DNA from: Costus lasius
Lineage: Eukaryota; Streptophyta; Magnoliopsida; Zingiberales; Costaceae
Reading direction: 5' to 3'
NCBI GenBank assembly: GCA_027563935.2
Contig: CM050449.1
Coordinates: 83,359,178-83,423,177, forward strand
Length of the DNA: 64,000 bases
The translations under genes and the position numbers were made by a program. The notes below the pieces were generated by a model. The model worked only from the letters and a program-made list of their open reading frames with translations, was not told the DNA's origin and made no database searches. Every line of letters starts with the position of its first letter. Position 1 is the first letter of the stretch. Below are positions 11,250 through 21,981 of the stretch, one piece after another.

Positions 11250-11471
11250 AAATGGTATTAGAACAAAACTTAGTCCTAAGCATGATGAGAGGTAACTTCA
11301 TATGCTGCCAACTAAGGGATGTTGGTTTGGGCTTGACAAGTACGTCAAGTCTTAAGTGTGGGAGAGATTGTAATACCCTAAGTATAGTCCCATATTGCAA
11401 GTGGGAGAAACCAGTATACAAATCAGCTCACCAAGTTAATGAATAGTTTGCTTACTCAGCGGGTCATAATA
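11250..11471 (+). mobile_element. TRIM-like element, primer site, short internal region and 3' LTR
   Basis: This continues the TRIM that begins at 1964. AATGGTATTAGAAC (11251-11264) is a decayed iMet primer site directly after the LTR. About 105 bp of non-coding internal sequence ends in a purine tract, GTGTGGGAGAGAT, before the 3' LTR at 11369. The 3' LTR has lost about 58 bp from its middle relative to the 5' LTR (the TATATAAGG to CATGTTG portion). Without copia A the whole element would be roughly 380 bp. Confidence 0.65.
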
Positions 11472-12459
11472 GCAGAAGACAAAAAATGTTGTAAACAAGT
11501 TAAAGAGAGATCAGAATTTTGGGTTCACCACACTGTGTTACATGACTTCTAAAGCCATATTTATTTTATTAAAGGACTCTACGATGCCGAAGGGGATTTA
11601 TCCGAGTGTATGAATTGCCTCCATCCATAGTAAAATTTGGTGGCTACCCAAGTCAACTCCCTATTTTCATAGTGATTGACTCAAAATAGACCCATTGAGT
11701 TATTGATAAATTATATAAAATTATATAATCCCTCAAATCATTTGGTTCAACTTTTGTGACCTAATCAATCTACTCAAATATTGTACATCAAACATCACAA
11801 TTCACCTTTCAATTCTTTTTGTGATGTCTAACAACAAGTTAAATCTTGGCCGAAGATAAACACATGAATAAGCACAACAATATTTAAATCAAACACAAGC
11901 AAACTACGTAAGGCAAAAATCATATTTTAAGTCATAAAACAACATAAAGGGCTACGCCCTAATCCTAAATAAAAGTTTATGCTAGCATATTCATTCTTCA
12001 AGCAACAAATCTCTCAAATTCTTGATTATAATCAACAAATAGTAGATGAAGTCGATAAGGAAAGATTAATCTAGGGATCCCTTGTGAGAATAGATGCAGA
12101 CAATGAAGAACAAAGGCCTCTAGATGAAGAAATCACCTTTGTCATTGCCCCATCACCCTAGTAGTCACCTCTAGCCAAATCCCATTAGAAAAGTTGCCAA
12201 AAGTTCCCTCCAAACTTTTAAAAAATGCCTCAAATATGTTAGGACCTTCCACAAGAGCTTCCCCCAAATCTAGCTCGAAAATGTGTCAAAATAGGTAAGA
12301 AAATGGCTTGAAATCATGCCTAGCATACTTCATTACAGCTGTGAAAAGTATCACAGCCGGACCGTTATCTTATTGGTTGTCTTCAATGAAATGCATGGAA
12401 TAGATAATTCACTAGTATATAGCCAATTTCCAAAGTATAACCTAGCATAATTGGCATCA
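11472..12459 (-). repeat. Tat/Athila-type LTR, remaining part
   Basis: This continues the LTR of 1803-1963 beyond the TRIM. Similarity to the LTR at 43715-45596 resumes here (CTAGCA-x-AGAAGACAAA, then AGAGAGA, AGGGTTTCA-like and AAAAGGA landmarks). At 12332-12358 it holds paired ATTACAGCTGTGA and TATCACAGCCG motifs, the same cassette type seen in the related LTRs. The inferred start on the minus strand is TGATGCC at 12459. It is strongly decayed. Confidence 0.4.
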
Positions 12460-13869
12460 TATTCATGTCAAGAGATTCTTAAATGCATAAACTATTCTCA
12501 TAATTAAACTCGTAAGATTCACAATCCAAAATAAAGAAGTACTCCAACTAGTAAAATATATCGAATCTCTATTTTATGAATTCACCTCATAAACAATTCA
12601 TTGTTACCTTATTTTTGTTTACAAGAATAGGATCTCAAAAATATCTTTTTTTTTTATTTGAATATCTCTAGTTCATTGTTCAGCCTTTTTATGAGTAGTT
12701 CAAACACTTGTGCTGAATGCTTCGGTTACTCAAATGGTGACATATTTAGATTACACCAACCATATAGTCGATGTAATAGAACTCTTATCTTCTAGCTAGC
12801 GGAGTTGCAACTATCTTTAAATCGTTCATCAACATTTATATATGAAGGACAAACATTCGTGGTGAATGCTCCTAGTTACTTAGTTGGTAACGAATTTAAA
12901 GTGTACTAATTAGCGCAAAAGAACTCAGCTAAAGAGTAGTGAAGTCGAAAGTCATAGATTGTGCATATACCCACATAGATATACGCTATTTTTTTTGTTT
13001 CTTGCATACACCAACATAGTTGTATGCCCTTTGTTTTGTGATTTTAGAGTCTTCTTCCCAACAAATAACACATAAGACTAAATATGTACATCAAGCTAAT
13101 CAATCACAATTAATTCAATAATATAATACTCATACGCATACATTGTTCGAGAAGGGTATGTTACTTATCAAATTGTGTCCCTCGAATAACCCATTCACAA
13201 GAACTTATGAGCTATGAGTATGAGATTAATATGAATATATATACACAAAGGAAGTACGCTTAATACTATAATTATCAGGTCCATACAAATGCAATGGTAA
13301 TTCAAACACTCAAGTGCACAACATCAACAGATATAGAGCACTCATCATAGGAATATTTAAAATAAGAAGCACACCATGCAGTACTATAAAATATTATCTA
13401 CATGTCACTCCATGTGGAAAAAAGTTAGATAGTGACTAAAGAAAAGTGTATCTACACACGACGCCATGCCATCACAAGTTCATACACCATAGTAATGTCT
13501 AAAGAAAGGTAAAAGTCAGCAGACATAAAAGAAAAGAAAGAGACATCCTCTCCCTTTACAAAAGTTGCATAGTCCTCCATGCAGAACAATTAGTACCGAT
13601 CAAAATGAAAGGAGACAACATACTCACAAAGCTCTATTCATTGTCCTCTCCATCGGTGTCTTCTTCCTCAGAGCTAACTTCCACCTAATATACATAGCCT
13701 CCTTCCGTATCGGAAGGAATGTCATTGTTGAACTTCTAGTGGAGGAAGTCTTCAATGTCTCTCATCGTGTCATACATAGTCTTGAGGAAACACCCCTAGT
13801 GGAAAACTTCCATATATAAGGCTTGGAACTAAAGATCTTGAGAAGAGGAGCCCATCCCGTATGGTCCCC
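12460..13869. other. Unassigned decayed sequence
   Basis: No domain or LTR end is recognised. Two imperfect internal repeats are visible: an AACACTTGTGCTGAATGCT-like block near 12703 recurring near 12854, and a CATATACCCACATAGATATACG-like block near 12963 recurring near 13006 as CATACACCAACATAGTTGTATG. It is probably remnant internal sequence of a Tat/Athila-type element, since an ATHILA-ORF1-like frame follows on the minus strand. Confidence 0.3.
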
Positions 13870-15081
13870 ATCCCCATTGGGGAGGTAGTGGCATGGAATC
13901 AAGGGGGGTAGTCATCACATCAACGATAGCATCGGGGCTGATCTTCTAGTTGCTCAGGTTGTGGACTATGGTATGCTCCTTGTTGGGCAGAGGTAGCATA
14001 GGCTTTTCATGGTTGAGGATCAAACAGTAACGATCGCCCACTAAGCCTTATATACCATATAAGGGTTTCTCCCACTTGCAATATGGGACTAAACTCTTGG
14101 TATTACAATATCATTTTTTACCATTTATTATAACCCACTTAGTAAGCAAACTATTTATTAACTTGGTAAGCTGATTTGCAACGTGGCCCAATCTGATTAA
14201 AATGCTTAAGACCAAATTAACAATAGCAAGCCTACTAAACCTTATATACCATATAAGGGTTTCTCCCACTTGCAATATGGGACTAAACTCAGGGTATTAC
14301 AATAAGGGTTGACCTTATCCACTATAGCGAGTGGAGTGATGAGGTCACCAGAACAATAGCACCCTTTTTTTCCCTCACCACTTTGTCCATTTGCTTGATG
14401 AGGAAAAAAGCCAATGTCTACCCTAAAACCATGTAGCATAGACCATAAGAAAAATAACTTAGATTGGCGGATCATATTGTCACTTTCCCCTCATCCGAAT
14501 ATAGTGTGAGCGGGCACTCAGTGGGCATAGTAGAAACAAGGGTTGGAGAGGGATGTGGTGTGGGTTGTCTATGCTGAAAAATATGGTTTTGGAGAAATTA
14601 AACTCACAAAACGCATTCTCGTTGTATTCATGAGGAGAACACCTGGACCCATCTTATGGGAAGCCAAGAGCATGATTGAATTCTCTAAGTATCATTGCTT
14701 GCTCAATGTTGCCTAGCCTGAAGGTGATATTTTTGGCATCCATATCATCATAGTTGTTGACTTGGATCTCTAAGAACTCAGAAACTCCAAAGTGAGAGGC
14801 AGAAAAGTTTGCAGTGCCACCTGCGAGAAACAATTCTAGCCAATTTGTTGAAACATCTAGAGAATATCCTCATACAAGCTGACATTTTTCAGAGTATGCC
14901 TATCAAAAAATCTTGTATTTGCAATCTTTCGAAGTAATAAGGCATTATACCTCTCCTCCTGGAGTTGGTTATGGAATCCAATCCCATATGGGTTGCATGA
15001 AGGGTGTGACAAAGAAGAAATAGGAACCTTGCAAATCGCATGCTTCTTACGGGGTGCCATCAGAGGAAGGAGGTTGGCCAC
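13870..15081 (-). pseudogene. ATHILA ORF1-like retroelement frame, decayed and cut by a TRIM
   Basis: Minus-strand translation of 15081-14857 gives a QEERYNALLLRKI segment followed by TRFFDRHTLK. Further pieces to about 14640 include FRLGNIEQAMILREFNHALGF, and 14475-14305 gives KLFFLWSMLHGFRVDIGFF and a CSGDLITPLAI piece. Together these match the pattern of the ATHILA ORF-1 / plant-transposon-protein family found in Tat and Athila gypsy elements. Stops and frameshifts interrupt it, and a TRIM copy is inserted at 14037-14301. Its orientation is opposite to the plus-strand Tat LTRs that start at 15428, which would fit the antisense extra ORF known in Tat elements, but the same as the LTR at 1803-12459. 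Either could be its parent. Confidence 0.5.
14037..14301 (-). mobile_element. Second TRIM-like copy, reverse orientation
   Basis: A full LTR (14301 down to 14126) starts TGTAATACCCTGAGTTTAG on the minus strand. It contains the TATATAAGG and GGGCCACGTTGCAAATC parts missing from the 11369 copy and ends GGGTTATAATA. It is followed by AAATGGTAAAAAATGATAT, where the primer site would be, and then a second, truncated LTR start (14107-14037). The internal region is almost wholly deleted. Confidence 0.65.
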
Positions 15082-15197
15082 ATATGAGCTACTGATGTGA
15101 GATCAAATGGATTACAACTCTAGACAATGATCATCAAAGGAGCTATGGGATAGTGACAAAATCTTGCTAGTAAGCTTAAAGGGGATTGTGGATGAGT

Positions 15198-15200
<3 letters not shown>

Positions 15201-15233
<33 letters not shown>
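15201..15233 (+). repeat. (GA)n microsatellite
   Basis: About 16 uninterrupted GA dinucleotides. It produces a spurious serine/leucine-rich frame on the minus strand (15112-15297). Confidence 0.95.
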
Positions 15234-15237
<4 letters not shown>

Positions 15238-15427
15238 AGCCGGTGCTTGGGATGATCTAGGTGGAAGTTGGAGAAGACAAGGTTGATGATTTACCACACT
15301 AATCTATACCTTAGGTGGCACAATAGTTATCAAAGACCACTAAAGAAGAAGCCAGAAAGATTGCTAGATGGAGATCTAATGGCGAGGTGGCAAGAATGAA
15401 ACTTCAGTGGTGTCTAGAGGGTTAGCA

Positions 15428-16428
15428 ACTGATGACTCAAAAAGTCATAGTAAATTTTATAAGCCTATACTACCTATTTGAGTAATCTTTTATGTTGTTT
15501 TGCTTGCTTTTTAGATTAAATTGTTCATTTGGTTCAGAATCTATAGAATTTTTTTTATAGGAAAAATATGCATATTTTTTTGGATATTTGAGCTAAGTGA
15601 ACCAAGAGTTAAAGTTGTAGAAACTTTGGAGAATAAATGAATTAGAAAAGGGCAAAATTAGGAATCTGACTCACAATCATAGGGTTGTGATCATTTACAC
15701 AGCAACCATCACAGCCCTGTGATTACCAAAAGAGGGCAAAAACTTATGAACAAATCGAATCTTCTAGCCTTCACCCTAACTCAATTTTTAGATTTTGAAA
15801 CACTAATTGCACAGTCCAAGGGCTAAATCAGAGATGGGGGAAAGATTATTTAAGATAAGGAAAGGCTAATTTCAAGATATTACACACACACAAAGGAAAT
15901 GTGGGGAGAAATCACAATCGGTGCCATTAGAGTACAAGTTTTCACCGAGAGCCATACCGAGCACCTTTGGCAATGAAATTTGAATAGGAGTTGCACATCA
16001 AAGAGGAGAAGACACACCCAAGATTTTGAAAATAAAGGAGATCAAAATCAGGAAAAATCAATGAAGAAAACATGGCCCTTGGAGAAGGAAAGCAGCGGCT
16101 AAAGTAGAGTTCTATTTTTGCGATCTCAAGACTGTGACAATTCGTCACACCCTTGTGACGACAATGAAGTGAACCAAATTTTTTTATTTCAATTTTATTT
16201 CACCTCCTACATTTGTAAAACTCCTTCCTCATGAATTATTGCTATGAAATCATGTCTTTAATAGTGTAAATCTTTTATTTGGCACTGAGGGAGTAACCCT
16301 CTAATATTTTGATGGCATAAATAATTATACATAATCAGTTGTTTAACTTTTGTTAATTTAGCCTTTGTGATTTATTGCATTTGTGATTATCTAGACTTAG
16401 GTTGTTGCATGTCTTAGGGATTATTTAT
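15428..16428 (+). repeat. Outer Tat/Athila-type LTR, first part
   Basis: It begins TGATGACTCAAAAAGTCATAG, parallel to TGATGACACCGAAATTTATC at the start of the solo LTR whose minus-strand start is 45596. At the same relative position as the cassette arrays in related LTRs it holds ATCACAGCCCTGTGAT (15708-15723) and GTCACACCCTTGTGAC (16144-16159). A second LTR of the same type starts near 16429, so this one seems interrupted and resumes near 18190. Confidence 0.45.
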
Positions 16429-18160
16429 GATACAAATTTTCATAGTGTTTTACATGCATATTAATCTCAAATTTGTATCATCTTTCCCTCTAATTGCATA
16501 GTTTATTACATGAATTTCCTATATTTTGTAGAAAACCTTTTTTTCTCTTTGGGTTTTTGACTTTTTAGGTAAAAAGACCCAAAAATAGAAGTAAAACAAT
16601 GATATTTCATCAATTTATACAAAAAGAGACCTTCACTAAAGATCTAGAGCCCAAAGCCGAATGTGAGTTAATGGGGTGATTATAATCACCTGTGGTGATT
16701 CTCGGATGATGATGGATTCTATGAAAAGTAAAGTAAGAATAACACTTCCAGAGGAGAGAAGAAGGCAAACCACAAATTTCAGGCTATTATGAGTCAAATT
16801 TATTATCACACTCGTGATTACAATCACGGACGTGATTCTATTTATAACGAAACCAATTCGGGCGGGTGACATAGATCAAGTCTTCATCCAATTTCTTCTT
16901 TGAAACTCTATAAAAATTTCTCCAAGCTTAAGGTTTTGGGGGAAGCAACATGGGGCAACAATTTGGAGGATTTCCAACTTCTCCACTTACTCCCTCATGC
17001 CGAATCTAAGTAAAAAAGGGGACGGCTTTGAGAAATTGTTGTCTCGACTTCCGACAAGCATAGCTGCACGGTTACATGAAATTGAAGGTCGAAATTCATT
17101 CAAAGGGAGAGGACAGGAGCTAGGATGAACTTCCAATTCAAACCTCATTGAGTTTCATCCATAATCGAGAGAGATCAAAGCCAAGACAAAAGCGACCACA
17201 CAGGGAAGAAGCATAACTGATTAAGCATAATCACAGCCATGATTACAATTAGGTCTAGGAGAGAGAAAATCCAGATTTCTACAATTCTAGGGAGTAGCAG
17301 TATTTTGTTATTTTACTCTTTTCCAATTGATTGTATTTATTTGCTTAAGAGTTTAAGATGAATTTCATAAACATATATATAGCATAAACTTGATTTTGGG
17401 CTATGGCGAGTAACCCCTTAATTTTATCTTTGTAACGATTATCAAGCATGTTGAATTTATTATTTTTGTTAAAGTTAATTGTTGATTATTCATGATGCTT
17501 TTAATTATTAGTTCTTAATTTATTGCATGTTGTAGGGATTAGGACAAACATTGAAAGTTGACTCATAATCTTGAAGACCACTGATTTAAACCTATAATAT
17601 CTTGACAATGAAAGTAGCTAGGGTTATAGAATTTAGTTAGTGAGAATAATTCACATGTAATAACTTTGGTCTAGTAATTAATTGCTTTGAAACTAAGACA
17701 AGGACTAAAAGGTAACTCTTAGTTTTGGAACTCTACAATTAACCTTATAGCTAATGATCTACAAAAGTGGCTTAGATATATTAGGGAACATAAAATCTAC
17801 AGTGTGCTTAGTGAAGTTTGCCAAGGTTGGTACTTAGAGTGACTGACAGGTATAGCATGGGTTAAACATTTGGGTGGGCTATTGAAAGGGGACATCCTAT
17901 ATATTCTTATTGTAGATTTTTTTTATATGCAATTAAATATCTAATGTATGATGATAAAATTTACTTGGAGAAATTATTATGGTGAAACCCCATGCCCGAG
18001 CTTCTGTTGTGTTTTGTAGCCTCTATTTATTATTATATGTGCTTTCATCATGGCTTTTACATTATTCAATTTAATTAGTACTTAATTCTAGAGTTTCTAT
18101 GGGATCGATATTTTTAGTACTTTGATGCATCCATGCACATCCAGAGATGCACATGGAGAT
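16429..18160 (+). repeat. Inner Tat/Athila-type LTR
   Basis: It starts TGATACAAATTTTCATAGTG, again parallel to the other LTR starts. It includes the shared TTTTTAGGTAAAAAG landmark (about 16564) and the perfect palindrome GGTGATTATAATCACC (16675-16690). It also holds CGTGATTACAATCACG (16813-16828) and ends CCATGCACATCC...GATTG before a decayed primer site. Ends are approximate. Confidence 0.45.
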
Positions 18161-18162
18161 TG

Positions 18163-18180
18163 TGGTGCCGTTAATATCAT
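18163..18180 (+). other. Decayed primer site of inner Tat/Athila LTR
   Basis: TGGTGCCGTTAATATCAT matches the first ten bases of the plant Tat/Athila primer site TGGCGCCGTTGCCGGGGA with one C-to-T change, and diverges after that. It directly follows the LTR-end landmark. Confidence 0.45.
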
Positions 18181-18189
18181 TGTCATCGC

Positions 18190-18829
18190 ACGTGGTATCA
18201 AATACAACATGAACAAAGAGGTGACTTATAAAACTGGATCCCTTTAATTAGACATTTAGATTTAGACTACAAGAGTAACAAGGTGTTAGCATTCTAATTA
18301 ATGAAACAAACTCTACATGCAATTAATCTAGTTTCTATAATTCCATTATTTTAGAGAAAATAATTACACTGAGAGGTGACTTAAATTATTAGAAACTCTT
18401 AGGTCGGACCTATGAATTAAGCTACGAGAGTAATTTAATCTCTCTTAAGAGTAGGACCTAAGAATTAATCCATGAGAGTGAACTTTAACTTATTAGGAAC
18501 TAAAAATTACCATGAAACTTAATTACTAGACAACAAGTCACGAGAGTGAAGATTGGATTAGTATGAGTTGGGCATCCAAGAGGAGGCAACTCTTTCTTTA
18601 GATAATTTCTTTTTAATATATTTTTTTGTTATAAAAAATTATTGTGGAAAAACCTTGTGCCAAATTTTTCCTCTTGAATTCATTTAAATCATTTATTTTA
18701 ATCTAGTCATAAAAATTACCAAATTGCATAGCTAGTAAAAACATAATTTATTGGTACTTAACACATAGATCTCTATGGGTTTGATATCTTTTATTGTTTC
18801 AACGTATCCGTGCACTTGTGGACGGATCA
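18190..18829 (+). repeat. Outer Tat/Athila-type LTR, final part
   Basis: This AT-rich stretch ends with the family's LTR-end landmarks: GGTACTTAACACATAGATC, then TATGGGTTTGATATC, then CGTATCCGTGCACTTGTGGAC. It is followed by the better preserved primer site at 18836. It most likely continues the LTR interrupted at 16428. Confidence 0.45.
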
Positions 18830-18835
18830 AGTTTT

Positions 18836-18853
18836 TGGTGATAATGCTGGGGA
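18836..18853 (+). other. Decayed Tat/Athila primer site
   Basis: TGGTGATAATGCTGGGGA matches TGGCGCCGTTGCCGGGGA at 12 of 18 positions; most differences are C-to-T or G-to-A. It is followed by CCAAGGTTTTGTTAG, a typical start of the internal region. Confidence 0.6.
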
Positions 18854-19459
18854 CCAAGGTTTTGTTAGTATCAATTTAATTATAACTATTATTACTCTAA
18901 ATAACTATTTCATTTTTTTTATAATTTTATTTTTGATTTTTGCAAGCTTTTCTATAATTTTTGTTTAGTCACAGGGCTATAACGAAAAATTATAGGACTG
19001 TGATCACATATATTTTTGGGAATTCTATTCTTTTAATTTCTTTTTATTTTCTATTTTGACTAAAGATCTTGAAAAAAATTCTTATTTTATGACTTTCAAA
19101 AATCTGGAAATTGAAATTACTTCTAACATCACACCCCTATGATGATTTGTCGCAAGCCTGTGATTTCATATACTGAATTTATTTTCTGATTTTCTAAATT
19201 TTCTAATTTTAAAAATTCAAAAAACTATAAAAAATTTTCTAGTGTTATTTTTGAGTGTTGAGGCACGGAAATTCTAAATTATTGAGTATTTCTACTTTGT
19301 GTTTCTATCGTCACACTCCTGTAATGATTTATCATAGCTTCGGATCACACAAACTAAATTTTTTTATTCTGTTGAAAAATCTGAGTTCACTCAAGCATTT
19401 TTCTTCTTTTTATATGTAGGACTCTTAAGTCTAGAATTTTTTTTCCTTTAGACCCCGAG
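18854..19459 (+). other. Leader of decayed Tat/Athila element
   Basis: AT-rich and non-coding, between the primer site and gag. It carries several TCACA...TGTGAT-type pairs (near 18968-19001, 19128-19165 and 19311-19347) like those in the LTRs upstream. Confidence 0.4.
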
Positions 19460-20876
19460 ATGAAAAAGACTTTTAGATTGTGTAGGATACTCATATTTAA
19501 AGAAAGAAAACGACAAGAGTCAACCATGGAAGGAAGATCACTTCGAGACTATGCAGCACCTAATCCACAAGGAGTCCACTCTAGCATAGGTAGTCCAATG
19601 ATTGAGGATAATAATTATGAGATTAAGCCGGTGTTTCCATCTATGATTCAACTAAATTAGTTTAGAGGATCCTCACATTTTTCTTTGAATATTGTGACAC
19701 CATTAAAATTAATGGTGTATCTGGTGATGCATTAAAGATGATATTATTTCTTTTCTCTCTCAGGGATAGGGCATGTGGTTTTCTTCAATCCCAGCCATCT
19801 AGACTATTTTTCAACTTGGGATCAATTCTCACATGTTTTCCTGTCCATGTATTTTCCACGAGGTAATACCATTCAATTGAGGAACTAGATCACTAGTTTT
19901 GCATAGAGAGATGACGAGTCACTGTGGGAGGCATGAGAATGTCTCAATGAATTATAACATAAGTGACCTCACCACGGCCTATAAAAATGGATTTTAATTC
20001 ATAATTTTTATAATAACCTTCTTTATAGTACTCGTTCAACTATTGATGCGGCTACAAGTGGAGCTCTTATGAATAAGAGCATTGATGATGCCTACAATAT
20101 AATTCAGGAGATCTCATTGAATCCCAACCAATGGACTACTGGGAAAGGAGTAGTATATAGGCCGCATGGCATGTATGAAAATGACACACTATGCACCCTC
20201 ATTGAGAAGGTAGAATTTTTGATAAACAAATTGGACTCTTTTATTATGCCAGCTATTGTGGCATCTTCATCTATTATTTGTGATGTTTGTGGGAATATTA
20301 GACATTATTTTGAGATTGTAAGGTGATTACTTAACACAGTTCTGAATAGGTTAATGTTGTGGGTAGATTACAATCAAAACAAAATAATGACTCATACTCT
20401 AGCACTAATAACCCTAGGTGGAGGAATCATCCTAATTCATCTTGAATAAACAAATAGAATTATGGGGGACAGTTAGAGAATAGAGGGTATCAACAAAGGC
20501 AATTCAATTGACCCAAAAAATTAAATTTAGAATCCATGCTTGAAAAATTCATGGCTAATCAGAGTAAGGAAATTGAAGATCTTTCAGAAAATTTTTGGAT
20601 ATTTTTAGAAAATTATACATTAATATTTCTTTCATTGATGTTTTATCTCAAATACCAACTAATGCAAAAGTTTTGAGAGTAATTCTATCAATTAAAAAAA
20701 AATAGAAGACTATGGTATTATGGTATTGACTGATGAATGTAGTGCTATCATTCAAAATAAATTGCTACCAAAATTGAAGATTCAAGGTTGTTTCTCTATA
20801 CCTTGTTTGATTCGGTACATGTCTTTTGATAGAGCTTTATATGATCTTTGTGCTAGTGTACGTTTAATACCTTTAT
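19460..20876 (+). pseudogene. Tat/Athila gypsy gag and protease relic
   Basis: Open pieces give RSLRDYAAPNPQGVHSSIG and NNYEIKPVFPSMIQLN, characteristic of the Athila/Tat gag N-terminus. FFSLRDRA-, WDQF-, YFPRGNT- and ITSFA-like pieces follow in shifting frames. At 20069-20326 ALMNKSIDDAYNIIQEIS is followed by a damaged zinc knuckle (CDVCGNIRHY, last cysteine lost). At 20720-20876 TDECSAIIQNKLLPKLK and FDRALYDLCASVRLIPLS mark the aspartic protease, with its D-L-G-A-S site reading DLCAS. Many stops and frameshifts show an old dead copy. Its 3' side is replaced by copia RT in the same reading frame. Confidence 0.75.
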
Positions 20877-21738
20877 CTGGTAATGTGATTATCTATAAAG
20901 GCTGACTTGTAGCCAAGGGCTTCAAGCAAGTGCAAGGTGTGGACTATGATGATACTTTCTCACTAGTGGCCATGTTTATGTCCATTAGGATTCTGCTTGG
21001 CATCACAACATACTATGACTACAAGATCAGACAAAAGGATGTCAAAATATCTTTCCTTAATGGAAATATGGTAAAGGATGTGTACATGATACAACCTGAA
21101 GGATTTGTATATCCAAAAGATGCTCATAGAGTATGCAAACTAAAGAAATTCATTTGTGAACATAAGCAAGCATCTTGAAGTTGGAAATTTTATTTTGATG
21201 AAGCAATCAAGGACTTTGGCTTTATCGAAAATGAAGATGATGCCTGTGTTTACAAGAAATTATGTTAGAGCATAATAGTTTTCTTGATTTTATATGTTGA
21301 TGACATACTACTCATTGGAAATGACATCCCAACACTTCACGCAGTGAAGATTTGACTTGGGAAGTGTTTCTAGATAAAAGACATAAGGAATGCCACCTAT
21401 ATCTTCGGTATGGGGATCTATCAAGATAGATCCAAGAAGCTCATTGCCCTAATTTAATGCACATGCATCGAGAAAGTGCTAAAGTGGTTCAACATGGAAA
21501 ATTCAAAACAGAGGATTCTCCTTGTTAGGCATAGCCTAACCCTCTCCAAAAGCCAGTTTCCTAAGACACAACAAAAGAGAGAGAACATGAGTCGAGTCCC
21601 TTATGCATCTAGTATGAGATCAATCTTGTACTCGATGTTATGCACAAGACTGGATGTGGCTTTTGCTTTGAGTATAGCCAATAAATACCAGTTAGATCTA
21701 GATGTTGAGCATTGGATGGCAGTAAAATTAATCCTTAA
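20877..21738 (+). pseudogene. Copia E reverse transcriptase relic (first part)
   Basis: GNVIIYKG-stop-LVAKGFKQVQGVDYDD begins abruptly in the RT and lines up with the same point of elements A and B. DVKISFLNGN, a YVDD site (21293-21304) and the LCTRLDVAFALS region follow. In-frame stops include TGA where A and B have an arginine codon after YKG, and TAG after GKCF. Gag, protease and integrase are absent upstream; instead a Tat protease is joined directly to it. The homology breaks at 21738, where a Harbinger-like element with TAA flanks is inserted. Confidence 0.8.
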
Positions 21739-21981
21739 GGCCTTGTTTTCTTGAGAGGAAAAGTGGATGGGAAGGATGGAAAAGGAAATTTTCCATCGTA
21801 TACTTGTAGGGATGGAAAAAGAAGAAAGGATTTAGGTGGGAAAAAGTAATCAAAATCCACCCTTTTTTTATCCAGCCAAATTGGGCAGAAAACTCTTCGT
21901 TCAACATTGTGTTTGTCGCCCAGCTAGCTTGATGCCGCTCACCCAGCCTCGTCTATAGCCCAGCCTCATCTGTCACCTAGC

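Noticed and set aside
15112..15297. Frame rich in Leu-Ser repeats
   Set aside because: Translation of the (GA)n microsatellite.
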